A stretch of 64,000 bases of DNA from Platerodrilus igneus (taxonomy: Eukaryota; Arthropoda; Insecta; Coleoptera; Lycidae). Positions 54,696-64,000 of this stretch are shown one piece after another. Position 1 is the stretch's first letter. Each line of letters starts with the position of its first letter. The notes below the pieces were generated by a model. That model saw only the letters and a program-made list of their open reading frames with translations, did no database searches and was not told the DNA's origin. Made by a program: the position numbers and the translations under genes. The stretch lies in assembly GCA_036346225.1 (NCBI GenBank), contig JARFIW010001104.1, positions 4,490,001 through 4,554,000 on the forward strand, written 5' to 3'.

Positions 54696-55150
54696 CTATA
54701 TAATTTTAATGTAAAATAGTTGTGAAAACATTTCAATGTAAAATAGTTGTGAAAACATGAATTCTTATATACTTTCAATGTAAAATACTTGTGGGCACGT
54801 TTTGAATTAGGATCGGCTTTATATTACTTTCAATGAAACACACGTATGTTGAAAAATGTAAGTGCAGAGAAGAATGTGTGTAGCTGTTTTGAATTCGGTT
54901 TTCTAGCGAGAAGTTACACGTGCACCGTTTTGAATTAGGATCGGCGTTATATACTTTTAATGTAAAATGTGAAAACCTGAATTCTTTTCAAATGTAAAAT
55001 ACTTGTGGGCACGTTTTGAATTAGGATCGGCTTTATATTACTTTCAATGGAACATACATACTTCAAAACACACGTATGTTGAAAAATGTAAGTGCAGAGA
55101 AAATGTGTGTAGATGTTTTGAATTTGGTTTTCTAGCTAGAAGTTATAAAG
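54675..55150. repeat. Tandem repeats sharing cgttttgaattaggatcggc
   Basis: The 20-base motif occurs directly at 54675, 54798, 54926 and 55012 and inverted in the hairpin's left arm. Larger units (acttgtgggcacgtttt... to gaaaaatgtaagtgcagag...) repeat at about 54788-54915 and 55002-55145, with spacing growing from 214 to 231 bases through a small insertion. Confidence 0.85.
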
Positions 55151-55390
55151 TATGACAGATGCAAAATATCGCATTCAAGTCAATTGTGTTTAATTAAAGT
55201 GGATTCTGATTTATGTTTAGAGGCTGCAAATACACATGGGCCGGTTTCAATTCAAAATGTGTTCACTCTTGTGATAGGTTGAAAAGTGGGTTGGCAAAGT
55301 ACGCAGATGGTGGTAATCTGCTATATAAGGAGATTGCTCCTAGTATTAATTTAATTAGTCGAAGTTTACTGCATATATTTACAAACAAAC

Positions 55391-55884
55391 ATGTATATAA
55401 TTGATATTCAGGGATTTAAATACAAGAAAAACGAGTTTGTGTGTAAAGAAATTGCGGTTTTGGACTTGTTGTTTGGCATCAAATTTTTAAACTGCCAATG
55501 CAGTCTAGTTGTTTGAGTCAAGATCATATAAAACATAACGACTGGGTGACAAGGAATATTCATGGTCTTTCTTGGGATGAATCTTCAACGGCTGGAATGG
55601 TGTTATCATATATAGCGCTTTATTTGAAGCAAATTATCCTACCCGGTGAAGAAGTATTTGTGAAGGGTCTAGAAAAGAAGAAATTGATTGAAACCTATCT
55701 AATGCAAAAAAACGTTGTAACTGATATGCTTGCACGAGGTTGTCCTAAGCTATCGGAGTTAAAAATCAACAACCGTTTAAAATATAACATCCATTGTTGT
55801 AGACACAGCAATAATAATCTGCAATGTGCAAAACAAAATACCTTGTTATTAAAAAAATGGATTGATAATAATAAAAAACAATAG
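55391..55884 (+). pseudogene. Maverick-associated ORF of unknown function (one shift)
   Basis: ATG at 55391 (MYIIDIQGFKYKKNEFVCKE then IAVLD), a shift near 55490-55500, then SQDHIKHNDWVTRNIHGLSW, KQIILPGEEVFVKGLEKKKL, DMLARGCPKLSELKI, CRHSNNNLQCAKQNTLLLKK, stop at 55884, about 164 residues. The DIQGF...KEIAVLD start and the VKGLEKKKLIE segment recall an exonuclease-like (RNase H fold) ORF common beside Mavericks, but I am not sure of this. Its middle and end are repeated several times to the right. Confidence 0.55.
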
Positions 55885-55929
55885 AAAGATTGTGTCTGTA
55901 TTATTTATTTTAATATAATTTTACAATGT

Positions 55930-56075
55930 TTGCCGAAGCAAATTATCCGACCCGGTGAAGAAGTATGTGTGAAGGGTATAGAAAAGAAGAAATGGATGGA
56001 AACCTATCTATTGCAAAAAAACAAAATACTTTGTTAATAAAAGAATGGTTTGATAATAATAAAAAACGATAGAAA
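55930..56075 (+). repeat. Partial copy of the 55391 ORF module
   Basis: gcaaattatccgacccggtg, aagaagtatgtgtgaaggg, then an internal deletion to ttgttaataaaagaatgg. Direct repeat of parts of 55627-55890. Confidence 0.85.
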
Positions 56076-56414
56076 AGATTGTGTATGTATTATTATTGTA
56101 GTCAGTAAGAAATTCTTTAATGCTGATGTCTGCAGAAAAAACAATTAAACTCAGACAGCACGAATGGGACTCTCAACCCTGAAAGCAATTATAATTGATC
56201 AACGCAATAGCTCTTTACTGGTTTTACAACATTTAACAAATTGTACAGATATCTCGAAAAATTTGCCAAAGACAGACAAACAGATAGGCAGACTGACTGC
56301 ACCAATTTTCTCATTCTCGCTTTTAAAGAATAACAAGTCGTAGTTATTTAAATCGCGAACTCAGTTTATCTGCAAGAAATATATAAACGTGGAAATTTAT
56401 GAAATGCTACAACT

Positions 56415-56600
56415 TTAAAAAAAGCCACTATCATTATTCTTTCCTGACAAGGGTAATTTTAACAAAAGTTTTCATTTTTTTTTTTATTTGTTCTATAGAA
56501 CACAACTACAACTTGACAATAAAGATTGAGCGATTATCACACACACATATCTTGAGTACATTTAAAGATTTTAAACAATAAGAACAGCAGAAAATTCAAC
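56415..56600 (+). repeat. 180-bp direct repeat, left copy
   Basis: actatcattattctttcctg ... cagcagaaaattcaac recurs at about 58648-58830 with few changes. The two copies bracket the mariner at 56949-58227 at a distance, so they look like duplicated flanking DNA and not a target-site duplication. Confidence 0.85.
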
Positions 56601-56948
56601 CCATGTCAGACAGCTTTTTCTTGTCAACGATAGTCTAGTCTAATGCTTCTTCAGCATTTGCATTTCCATATTTACGTACTGAAGGCAACTCTGCAATTTT
56701 AGATCACATGCATTTCTAATTTCAATTACAAAAATATGAAAGCATCTATTTGAAATGCATTTCTAACTTTGATCGCAAAAAATGAGAGCATCTATTCGAA
56801 ATATGCACTCAGATTAAAAGTCAAAAATTGTTTTACACCGTTCTGTAAACTGAGATTACGTAGTTATTAAATCGGGAGTAATGTGAAATGAAACACACAA
56901 TGTATTTTTCTTTATTGTAATCTATAAAATACATATATATATATACTA

Positions 56949-58224
56949 CATCACTCAATAAGTCCGTAGGATGATACATAGATGGCGTTGCTATGTAATA
57001 ATCCATATGATTTGTAGGAAGTACTAACCTTAAAAAGATATCTGTCAAAATTTCATGACAATCCGACGATTAGTTTACAAGTTACAGAGGTTCAAGTGAC
57101 GATACTTTTGAGTTTTTCAAAAAAATGAATTCCAAGCAATTTCGCGTGTTGATTTATCATTGCTTTTTGATGGGTAAAAATACCATCGCAGCCAAAGCAT
57201 GGCTTGATAAGTGTTATCCGGGCAATGCTCCATCGAGACAAACGGTGGAGAAGTGGTTTGCTGATTTTAATCGTGGCCGTACAGTCACTGACGATGCTGA
57301 ACGCTCTGGAAGGCCAATTGAGGTGGTTACACCGGAAAACATCAAAAAAGTCCACCGAATCGTTTTGGAAAACAGAAAAGTGAAATTGCGTGAGATAGCT
57401 GACACCTTGAAGATATCAGAAGGCAGTGTGCACACTATTTTGCATGAACATTTGTCCATGAGAAAGCTGTTTTCAAAGTGGGTGCCGCGTTTGCTCACAG
57501 TGGACCAAAAACAACAACGTGTCGATGATTCTGAGAGCTGTTTGGAGCTGTTCAACCGGAATAAAAGGACTTTTGCGTCGGTATGTGACAATGGATGAAA
57601 CATGGATCCACCACCACACTCCAGAGTCTAATCGGCAGTCAGATGAGTGGACTGCAGCCGGAGAACCACGTCCAAAGCGGCCAAAATCGCAAAAGTCGGC
57701 TGGTAAGGTTTTGGCGTCTGTATTTTAGGATGCGCACGGAATTTTGTACATCGACTATCTTGAGAAAGGAAGAAGAATCAACAGCGAATACTACATGGCA
57801 TTATTAGTGCGTTTGAAGGAAGAAATTGCCAAAAAACGGCCACACATGAAGAAGAAAAAAATTCTCTTTCACTAAGACAATGCACCGTGTCACAAGTCGA
57901 TCGCAACGATGGCCAAATTGCACCAATTGGGCTTCGAATTGCTTCCGCACCCACCGTATTCTCCAGATTTGGCCCCAGCGACTACTACCTGTTCGCAGAC
58001 CTGAAAAATGCTCGCCGGAAAAAATTTGGCTCGGATGAAGAGGTGATCGGTGAAACTGAAGCTTATTTTGAGGCCAAAGACGAATTGTTTTACAAAAAAG
58101 GTATCGAAATGCTAGAACGGCGTTGGACTGATTGTATCACTCTTGAAGGAATGTATGTTGATGAATAAAATCGAATTTCGCCAAAAAATGTGTTTTCTTA
58201 GTTATCCTACGGACTTATTGAGTG

Positions 58225-58227
<3 letters not shown>
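56949..58227 (+). mobile_element. Mariner (DD34D, irritans-like), degraded
   Basis: Inverted ends catcactcaataagtccgta (56949) and its reverse at about 58204-58227. Both flanks are TA-rich (tatatatacta left, tgtatatat right), so it landed in a TA microsatellite. Codes for one broken transposase. Subfamily judged from the C-terminal pattern EGMYVDE and similar. Confidence 0.88.
57125..58168 (+). pseudogene. Mariner transposase (DD34D), broken
   Basis: The first frame (57125-57598) carries the HTH half: FRVLIYHCFLMGKNTIAAKA, WFADFNRGRTVTDDAERSGRP, SVHTILHEHLSMRKL. A shift near 57525 leads to VTMDETWIHHHTPESNRQS (first Asp). A TAG at about 57727 and TAA at about 57873 interrupt it (positions where relatives have Trp and Gln), then DNAPCHKSIATMAKLHQLG (second Asp). 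A one-base deletion in the APSDYYLF box shifts the third Asp. Between the second and third Asp there are 34 residues. Ends at 58168. Confidence 0.85.

Positions 58228-58273
<46 letters not shown>
58228..58273. repeat. (TA)n microsatellite
   Basis: About 42 bp of TA at the right border of the mariner; a shorter TA run lies at its left border (56933-56945). Confidence 0.95.
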
Positions 58274-58275
<2 letters not shown>

Positions 58276-60625
58276 ATGTACTCTAGAATAAACATACTAT
58301 AATTCACTTAAGTTCCCAAATATAAAAGAACAGTTCTAACTCACTCCAACTCTGAACGGTTAAAAAAATATTGCATTATCAATTCTATGAGGGCTGTCTT
58401 CCTTATCTTTGACGCGCGGTCGTTTCTGTTTGTTCTTCTTCGTGTTAACTAAAAAAAAGATTCAAATGAATATTATATCAAGTAAATGCATTAAGAAAAT
58501 TAAATCTATATATTAAGCTAACGAATACATACTCTGTATTGGGTGTCATTAGGTCGTACGTTGCAATTGGTGGATCTGCTCACGGCGTCAACGATTTTTT
58601 CACCAGTACTTAATTTGGATTGACTATAAACTACTCAATAATTTTAGCCCAATCACTATCATTATTCTTTCCTGACAAGGACAATTTTAAAAAAAAAAAG
58701 GTTTTCATTTTTGATTTGTTCTATAGAACACACAACTACAACTTGACAATAAAGATTGAACGATTATCACACACACATATCTTGAGTATATAAGGATATT
58801 AAACAACAAGAACAGCAGAAAATTCAACTCATGTAAGCAAGAATTTAATGCTAAGATATTGTTTAGATAGCAATTGTAGAAAATATGAAATCTATAGAAA
58901 ATTTAATAAAGCCAGTCATGTATAAATTTTTTTAATGCTGACATCCACAGGAAAAATAAAAAGCGAGAAATTTAATGCTAACATCAACAGAATAATAAAT
59001 AAATCCACTTAGTAAGCATTAATGGAAGACCGCTCTGGCTTCGAAACTGTGCACGCGTATATACCATATTTTAAAATTAAAGTTGTCAATTGCAAAACAA
59101 AAAAATTAAATTTTACCTAGAAATCATTTTGAAATATTTACTTTTTTTTCAGTACAACTGAAAGAACTTGACTTTTATACATTTTTTTAATCGATATGAT
59201 AGACTTTTTTCTATACTGTTGGTAAAAACTCTACGTGAAGTATTTATATTAAATAATAAACTGACCTGTTAGAAAAAATTAAAAATTTGCATCGTTTTCT
59301 GAAAAAATTGCGTACTTTTTCAGTACAACTGAAAGAACTTGAGTTCATACATTTTTTAATCGATATCAGACTGTACACAAACAGTAATGTTTAATTATAT
59401 CAGTCAAAAACATGATGTGTTTACTATTAAACAAAACAAAATTGTTCTTAATCGAAGTGATGATAAAAGAATTCTTAGTACCTCAACCACTGATACATAC
59501 GACCAGCGAGTACAGTGTTAAAAATTGTTTTCGTTGCAGAAAATAACATCAATTCCCGTCAATATTACTGTATTAGTCAATTAAGGCATGAGTTAATTTT
59601 TTTACAACGTTTCTTTTTATTCGCTTAGGGCAATGCAGAAAAGAAGTTAGAATTGAACACATTTTTTTTATAATAAAATAAACCTTGATACAAAATCACA
59701 TTCAGTTTTACTAAAAAGTATAGATACTGCTCAGCAGAAATAATGAATTACATTCATTGACTGAAAAGAAATTGCAAGAAGGCGCATAATAAAACCTAAA
59801 TTAGATTAATTTCGTTTTATATTACTGCTAGCATAATTTATTTTCCATAAAAAATTAACAAAAATTGACTTTATATGCATATATAGGGATATAGTAATTT
59901 GTGCGGGTTTATGTTTTACGCTAATCATGCTGAATAAGAAAAATTCTTTAGTACTATTCAACGTACTGATAATAAAACTGCAGAATGTTTTTTTTTAAAA
60001 CCATGAGTGTGTAAAAATTATTAAACAAAGACGGTTTAATCTGAGACATTTTTTTTTCAAAATTTGCTTTATTTTTATTTAAAATATTTCATATGTAATC
60101 ATAATAAAAAAATAGCGCTGTAATGATAGTGTGGATTTTCTGTACACATCATAAATCAAAGGTCGTATAAAATATTTTTATTATTATACTGCAAACAAGA
60201 ATTTTTTTGAAGTAAACGCACCAGAATGAAAAAAAAAATGTTGTATGCTAATTCCTTTTGCAGTTGTTTTTGCTCAGAGTTGCCTTCAGTATGTAAATAT
60301 TGGAAATGCTTGCATAGCGAATTGTTTGTCATAGTTAGGTACTGAAAGCAACTCTGCAATTTTTTAGATCGCATGCAGGATTCAAGCTTGAAAATCGTCT
60401 TGAATAAAACGTAAATATAGGAGATTTTTTTTAACAATTGCATTCAAAGCAATTCGCTATGCAATTATTTTGATTTGTATGCTATTTCTTTTACAGTTGT
60501 TTTTTGCTTGCGCGTTTTTTTCCGTAAAACTCAGCTGAATGAAAAAAATTATGTGAGATTTTAGTTATTGGAAAAATTAAAATTCAGTATTAATTTTTTC
60601 TGATGATGAACGTGCTTTTTTCAGG
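58274..60625. other. Intergenic repeats, no gene seen
   Basis: Holds the right copy of the 180-bp repeat (58648-58830) and a 60-bp pair (cagtacaactgaaagaactt at about 59150 and 59321, each followed by ttttttaatcgatat). It also holds a block at 60013-60230 (gacggtttaatctgagacat, aatagcgctgtaatgat) that recurs at about 61502-61700. No coding signal. Confidence 0.6.
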
Positions 60626-60629
60626 CAAG

Positions 60630-60765
60630 AAACGGCTGGAATGGTGTTATCATATATATATAGCGCTTTATTTGAATCAAATTATCCGACCCGGTGAAGA
60701 AGTATTTGTGAAGGGTTTAGAAAATAAGAAATTGATTGAAATCTTCACAAGTACGCATTTTTTTT
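60630..60765 (+). repeat. Partial copy of the 55391 ORF module
   Basis: aacggctggaatggtgttat, agcgctttatttgaatcaaa and gaagtatttgtgaagggttt, truncated at ttgattgaaatc. Confidence 0.85.
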
Positions 60766-61035
60766 TCGTTTTGGATTTATCTAAAAATAGGATACCTTTC
60801 AATCTACCCGAGTTTAACTATATTAGCATAAATGTATTGTAGAGAAAATAGTAGTAGTAACCGTTCTGTTTAAAAAATCCAGTTTGTTATTGTTTAAAGA
60901 TGAGTTAGCATAAGGTTGATGAGTATGTTTTCAATATTAACAATTGCATTGTCGAAGTAAACTTTTCACGCACGTTCAGTATTTCACTATTCATTTTACA
61001 TTTTAATTAAATAAATGCAGTCCTAACGATTGTAG

Positions 61036-61480
61036 AAACAACGGCTGGAATAGTGTTATCATATATAGCGCTTTATTTGAAACAAATTATCCGACCCGGT
61101 GAAGAAGTATTTGTGAAGGGTTTAGAAAAGAAGAAATTGATTGAAACCTATATATAATGCAAAACATTGTAACTGATATGCTTGCACTAGGTTGTCCTAA
61201 GCTATCGGAGTTAAAATCAATAATCGTTTAAAATATAACATCCATTGTTGTAGACACCGCAATAATAATCTGCAATGCACAAAACAAAATACCTTTTTTT
61301 ATTAAAAGAATGGCTTGATAATAATAAAAAAACAATAGAAAGATTTTGTCTGTGTTTACTAATCCTCACACTGTCTTTAATTGAATATTTTGGTATTTTG
61401 GTTGCAAGTTTGATGTGGGTAAATGATGATTTAAGAATAGTTTTTTTCATTTGATTTATCAACTTTTACTAAAAGTGCGT
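61036..61480 (+). repeat. ORF module fused to inverted integrase tail
   Basis: The module (acggctggaatagtgttatc to gaaagattttgtctgtg) is joined at about 61351 to tttactaatcctcacactgt and on to gatttatcaactttta, which is integrase sequence reading on the minus strand (compare 62547-62660). The whole fusion recurs inverted at about 63599-64000. Confidence 0.85.
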
Positions 61481-61839
61481 GTAAAAATTAATAAGCAACA
61501 TTGACGGTTTTAATCTGAGACATTTTTTTCAAAACTTGCTTTAATTTTTAATAAAATTTTTTTATATGTAACCATAAAAAATAGCGCTGTAATGATGGTG
61601 TATTTTCTGTACACACAGCATAAATCAAAGGTAGTATATAAAACATTTGATTACTATACTGAAGGCAAGCAAATTTTTTCAGTAAACGCAGCTGAATGAA
61701 AAATAAGGTTGATGAGTATGTTTTTTTTTCAATATTAACAATTTCATTGTCTAAGTAAACTTTTTTCACGCACGTTCAGTATTTCATTATTCATTTTACA
61801 TTTTAATTAAATAAATGTAGTCCTAACGATTGTAGAAAC

Positions 61840-62235
61840 AACGGCTGGAATGAAGTTATCATATAGCGCTTTATTTGAAGCAAATTATCCGACCCGGTGA
61901 AGAAGTATTTGCGAAGGGTTTAGAAAAGAAGAAATTGATTGAAACATATCTAATGCAAAACATTGTAACTGATATGCTTGCACTAGGTTATCCTAAGCTA
62001 TCGGAGTTAAAAATCAACAATCGTTTAAAATATAACATCCATTGTTATAGACACAGCAATAATAATCTGCAATGCGCAAAACAAAAGAAAGATTTTGTCT
62101 GTATTATTTATTTTAATATAATTTTGCAATGTTAGCCTTACAAAATTTTTTTTTATTATAATAATTGTTATATAATAATAAAAAACAATAGAAAGATTTT
62201 GTCTGTATTATTTATTTTTAATATAATTTTACAAT
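61840..62235 (+). repeat. Copy of the ORF module, third direct
   Basis: acggctggaatgaagttatc to tttgcaatgttagcctta, then a short duplicated stretch (aataataaaaaacaatagaa with ttttgtctgtattatttatt) at about 62170-62235. It encodes KQIIRPGEEVFAKGLEKKKL and DMLALGYPKLSELKINNRLK without a start. Confidence 0.85.
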
Positions 62236-62317
62236 GTTAGACTTACTAACTATTATTATAACAACTTCTAGCAAACATTATTTTTATCGATTCAGCTATT
62301 GTGTACGTTAGAGAAGC

Positions 62318-63190
62318 CTAACCATTTACAAAGACTTTATTTTCCCTCTTTCTTAGGACTCTTTCTACCAGGTAAATTCCTGGATGTTTAACCTTTTGCA
62401 ACTCCATTTCATAAAATGCACCTTTGATTTCTTTTTCGTCTTGATCTTCTAATATATATGTTGTCGGATTGGTTACGTTTACCTTTTTAATCTTAAAAAT
62501 TTTATTTGACCAGTTTGGCGTGTAACCTTTCGTAAATGCTTCCCTGTGTTTACTAATCCTCACACTGTCTTTAATTGAATATTTTGGTATTTTGCTTGCA
62601 AGTTTGATGTGGGTAAATGATGACTTAAGAATAGTTTTTTTTTTCATTTGATTTATCAACTTTTACAGGTTTGACTCCGATAGTATTGTGAACTGTATTG
62701 TTGTATTGTTTCACAATATCGCTTAAATTTTTTATCCAATTGTAAGAACCGTTCAGGTTAAACAAGCGCCACATTTTTCCCTTTAAAGTTCTAATTACAC
62801 GTTCCACAATGCATGCTTTCTTTGTAGAAAAAACACTATAATGGTTTATGCCATATGTCTGCATTAAGGATTGAAAGTGTTTGTTATAATATTCTTTACC
62901 AAAATCAGACTGCAAATTTCTTGGTGGATTTTAAAAAATTTATTTAAAAATTGTTTTCATTGCAGCAGTAACATCAAACCCGTTTTACTTTTAAGTGGTA
63001 CAGCCCATACGTATTTGGAGAAACAATCAATAACTACTAAAATGTATTTAAATCCTTTGTTTGTTTGCGAATATGGTAGCATTTAAATCAAATCGGTCTG
63101 AAGAAGGTCAATTAAACCTTTTTTACTATCACTTTGCGTCTCTTGAAATTTATTCTTGCTGGTTTATAAAGTTCATTTACTATATGCTCT
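62318..63190 (-). pseudogene. Maverick/Polinton integrase (rve), broken
   Basis: From right to left: near 63170-63120 VNELYKPARINFKRRKVIV; decayed codons including a FSKY-like piece; LQSDFGKEYYNKHF-like core with the catalytic Asp (about 62915); STKKACIVERVIRTLKGKMW (catalytic Glu in VER); NTVHNTIGVKPVKVDK. After a shift at about 62640 come SVRISKHREAFTKGYTPNWS, GAFYEMELQKVKHPGIYLVE and a chromodomain-like start. It belongs to the integrase used by self-synthesising Maverick/Polinton elements. Stops and shifts make it inactive; only described, not reassembled. Confidence 0.75.
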
Positions 63191-63199
63191 TTCACTTTT

Positions 63200-63540
63200 G
63201 ATTGAGCAACTATCATAATACTTTTTTTCTAATCAGGATTTATTAAATACAATTAATAAATACTTCCATGTTTGAATGTCGTGGGCTCCACTTGCTTTGA
63301 AAGGAACTTTTAATATAAAATCAAGAAAGATTGTGGTATTGTTTATAAGTCCGGAACCGGAGCAAACGTTTAACACCCTCCTTTAAGTGGATCATGATTG
63401 TTTATATTTACCTTCAAGTGTAAAACTTCTTGGATTGCCCAACCTGAATCCTTTTCGCTAAATTCCTATAATCGCTTCGAAATCTTGTCTAATACGTTCT
63501 CCTTATACCACCGCTTGAGATTGGTAAAAATTTAAGCGAT
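63200..63540 (-). pseudogene. Possible Maverick polymerase-region remnant
   Basis: On the minus strand a frame near 63500-63390 reads FSEKDSGWAIQEVLHLKVNI, recalling a conserved segment near the N-terminus of Maverick-linked polymerase proteins. Stops surround it. Low confidence; the position beside the integrase is the main support. Confidence 0.3.
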
Positions 63541-63544
63541 ATTG

Positions 63545-64000
63545 TGAAACAATACAACAATACAGTTCACAATACTATCGGAGTCAAACCTGTAAAAGTT
63601 GATAAATCAAATGAAAAAAACTATTCTTAAATCATCATTTACCCACATCAAACTTGCAACCAAAATACCAAAATATTCAATTAAAGACAGTGTGAGGATT
63701 AGTAAACACAGACAAAATCTTTCTATTGTTTTTTATTATTATCAAGCCATTCTTTTAATAAAAAAAGGTATTTTGTTTTGTGCATTGCAGATTATTATTG
63801 CGGTGTCTACAACAATGGATGTTATATTTTAAACGATTGTTGATTTTTAACTCCGATAGCTTAGGACAACCTAGTGCAAGCATATCAGTTACAATGTTTT
63901 TGCATTATATATAGGTTTCAATCAATTTCTTCTTTTCTAAACCCTTCACAAATACTTCTTCACCGGGTCGGATAATTTGTTTCAAATAAAGCGCTATATA
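63545..64000 (-). repeat. Inverted copy of 61045-61480 (runs off the window)
   Basis: Reverse complement of the module-integrase fusion: it begins with integrase core codons in plus orientation (aatacaacaatacagttcac), crosses the same junction at about 63714 and ends with gcgctatata at the window edge. With 61036-61480 it forms inverted arms of at least 400 bp about 2.1 kb apart. Confidence 0.85.

Overview
The window reads as AT-rich nuclear DNA of an arthropod, most likely an insect. Genes are sparse and carry introns with GT..AG borders, AATAAA signals follow the genes, and the transposons are kinds common in insects: RTE-type LINEs, Penelope-like elements, mariner and Tc1 relatives, Maverick/Polinton debris, hAT-like, PIF/Harbinger and tRNA-derived SINEs. 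No bacterial operon, CRISPR array or rRNA is visible. I cannot name the species.

Only three host genes are supported, all on the + strand and all of one family. They encode secreted, very His-rich proteins predicted to form long helices or coiled coils. Gene 1 (exon 2 at 235-1802; exon 1 lies off the left edge) has one frameshift and a long Ser/Gly-rich repeat tail. Gene 2 (exon 1 25579-25602, exon 2 28064-28897) and gene 3 (exon 1 49149-49172, exon 2 51703-52536) are complete. Each has a TATA box, a tiny 8-codon first exon that starts the signal peptide, an intron of about 2.5 kb, one large coding exon and a poly(A) signal. Genes 2 and 3 sit in a duplicated block (about 24.9-31.6 kb and 48.5-54.0 kb). 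Their helical part is built on a 25-residue period (7+11+7 residues), and His makes up about a quarter of the protein. I do not recognise the family. A metal-binding or structural (silk, glue or cuticle-like) role is inference only.

The rest is mainly transposon sediment. 3.9-5.1 kb: an internally deleted GC-rich LINE. 6.2-10.1 kb: RTE family A with a duplicated tail, carrying two SINEs flanked by three copies of one target site. 11.1-17.5 kb: an inverted RTE-A copy split by a 4.8-kb block made of two 2.2-kb direct repeats and TA-rich palindromes. 18.1-20.1 kb: a Penelope-like element lacking the YVDD box. 20.1-23.96 kb: RTE-A fragments. 29.1-31.5 kb: a hAT-like element and a composite mariner. 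31.8-33.3 kb: Maverick fragments. 33.3-37.4 kb: a second Penelope-like element with inverted arms and a 70-bp minisatellite. 37.6-41.8 kb: RTE-A interrupted by a DD41D Tc1/mariner element. 42.35-46.0 kb: a nearly whole RTE family B copy. 46.08 kb: a Harbinger exon. 52.8-53.8 kb: a second hAT-like copy. 54.6-64 kb: hairpins, tandem repeats, a mariner and a shattered, partly inverted Maverick/Polinton.

If the window holds something undescribed, the best candidate is the His-rich repeat family, especially gene 1, which joins the His-rich helix to a Ser/Gly nonapeptide array. The second candidate is the RTE-A subfamily, whose copies share an altered catalytic box, a composite 3' tail and a SINE at the same junction.
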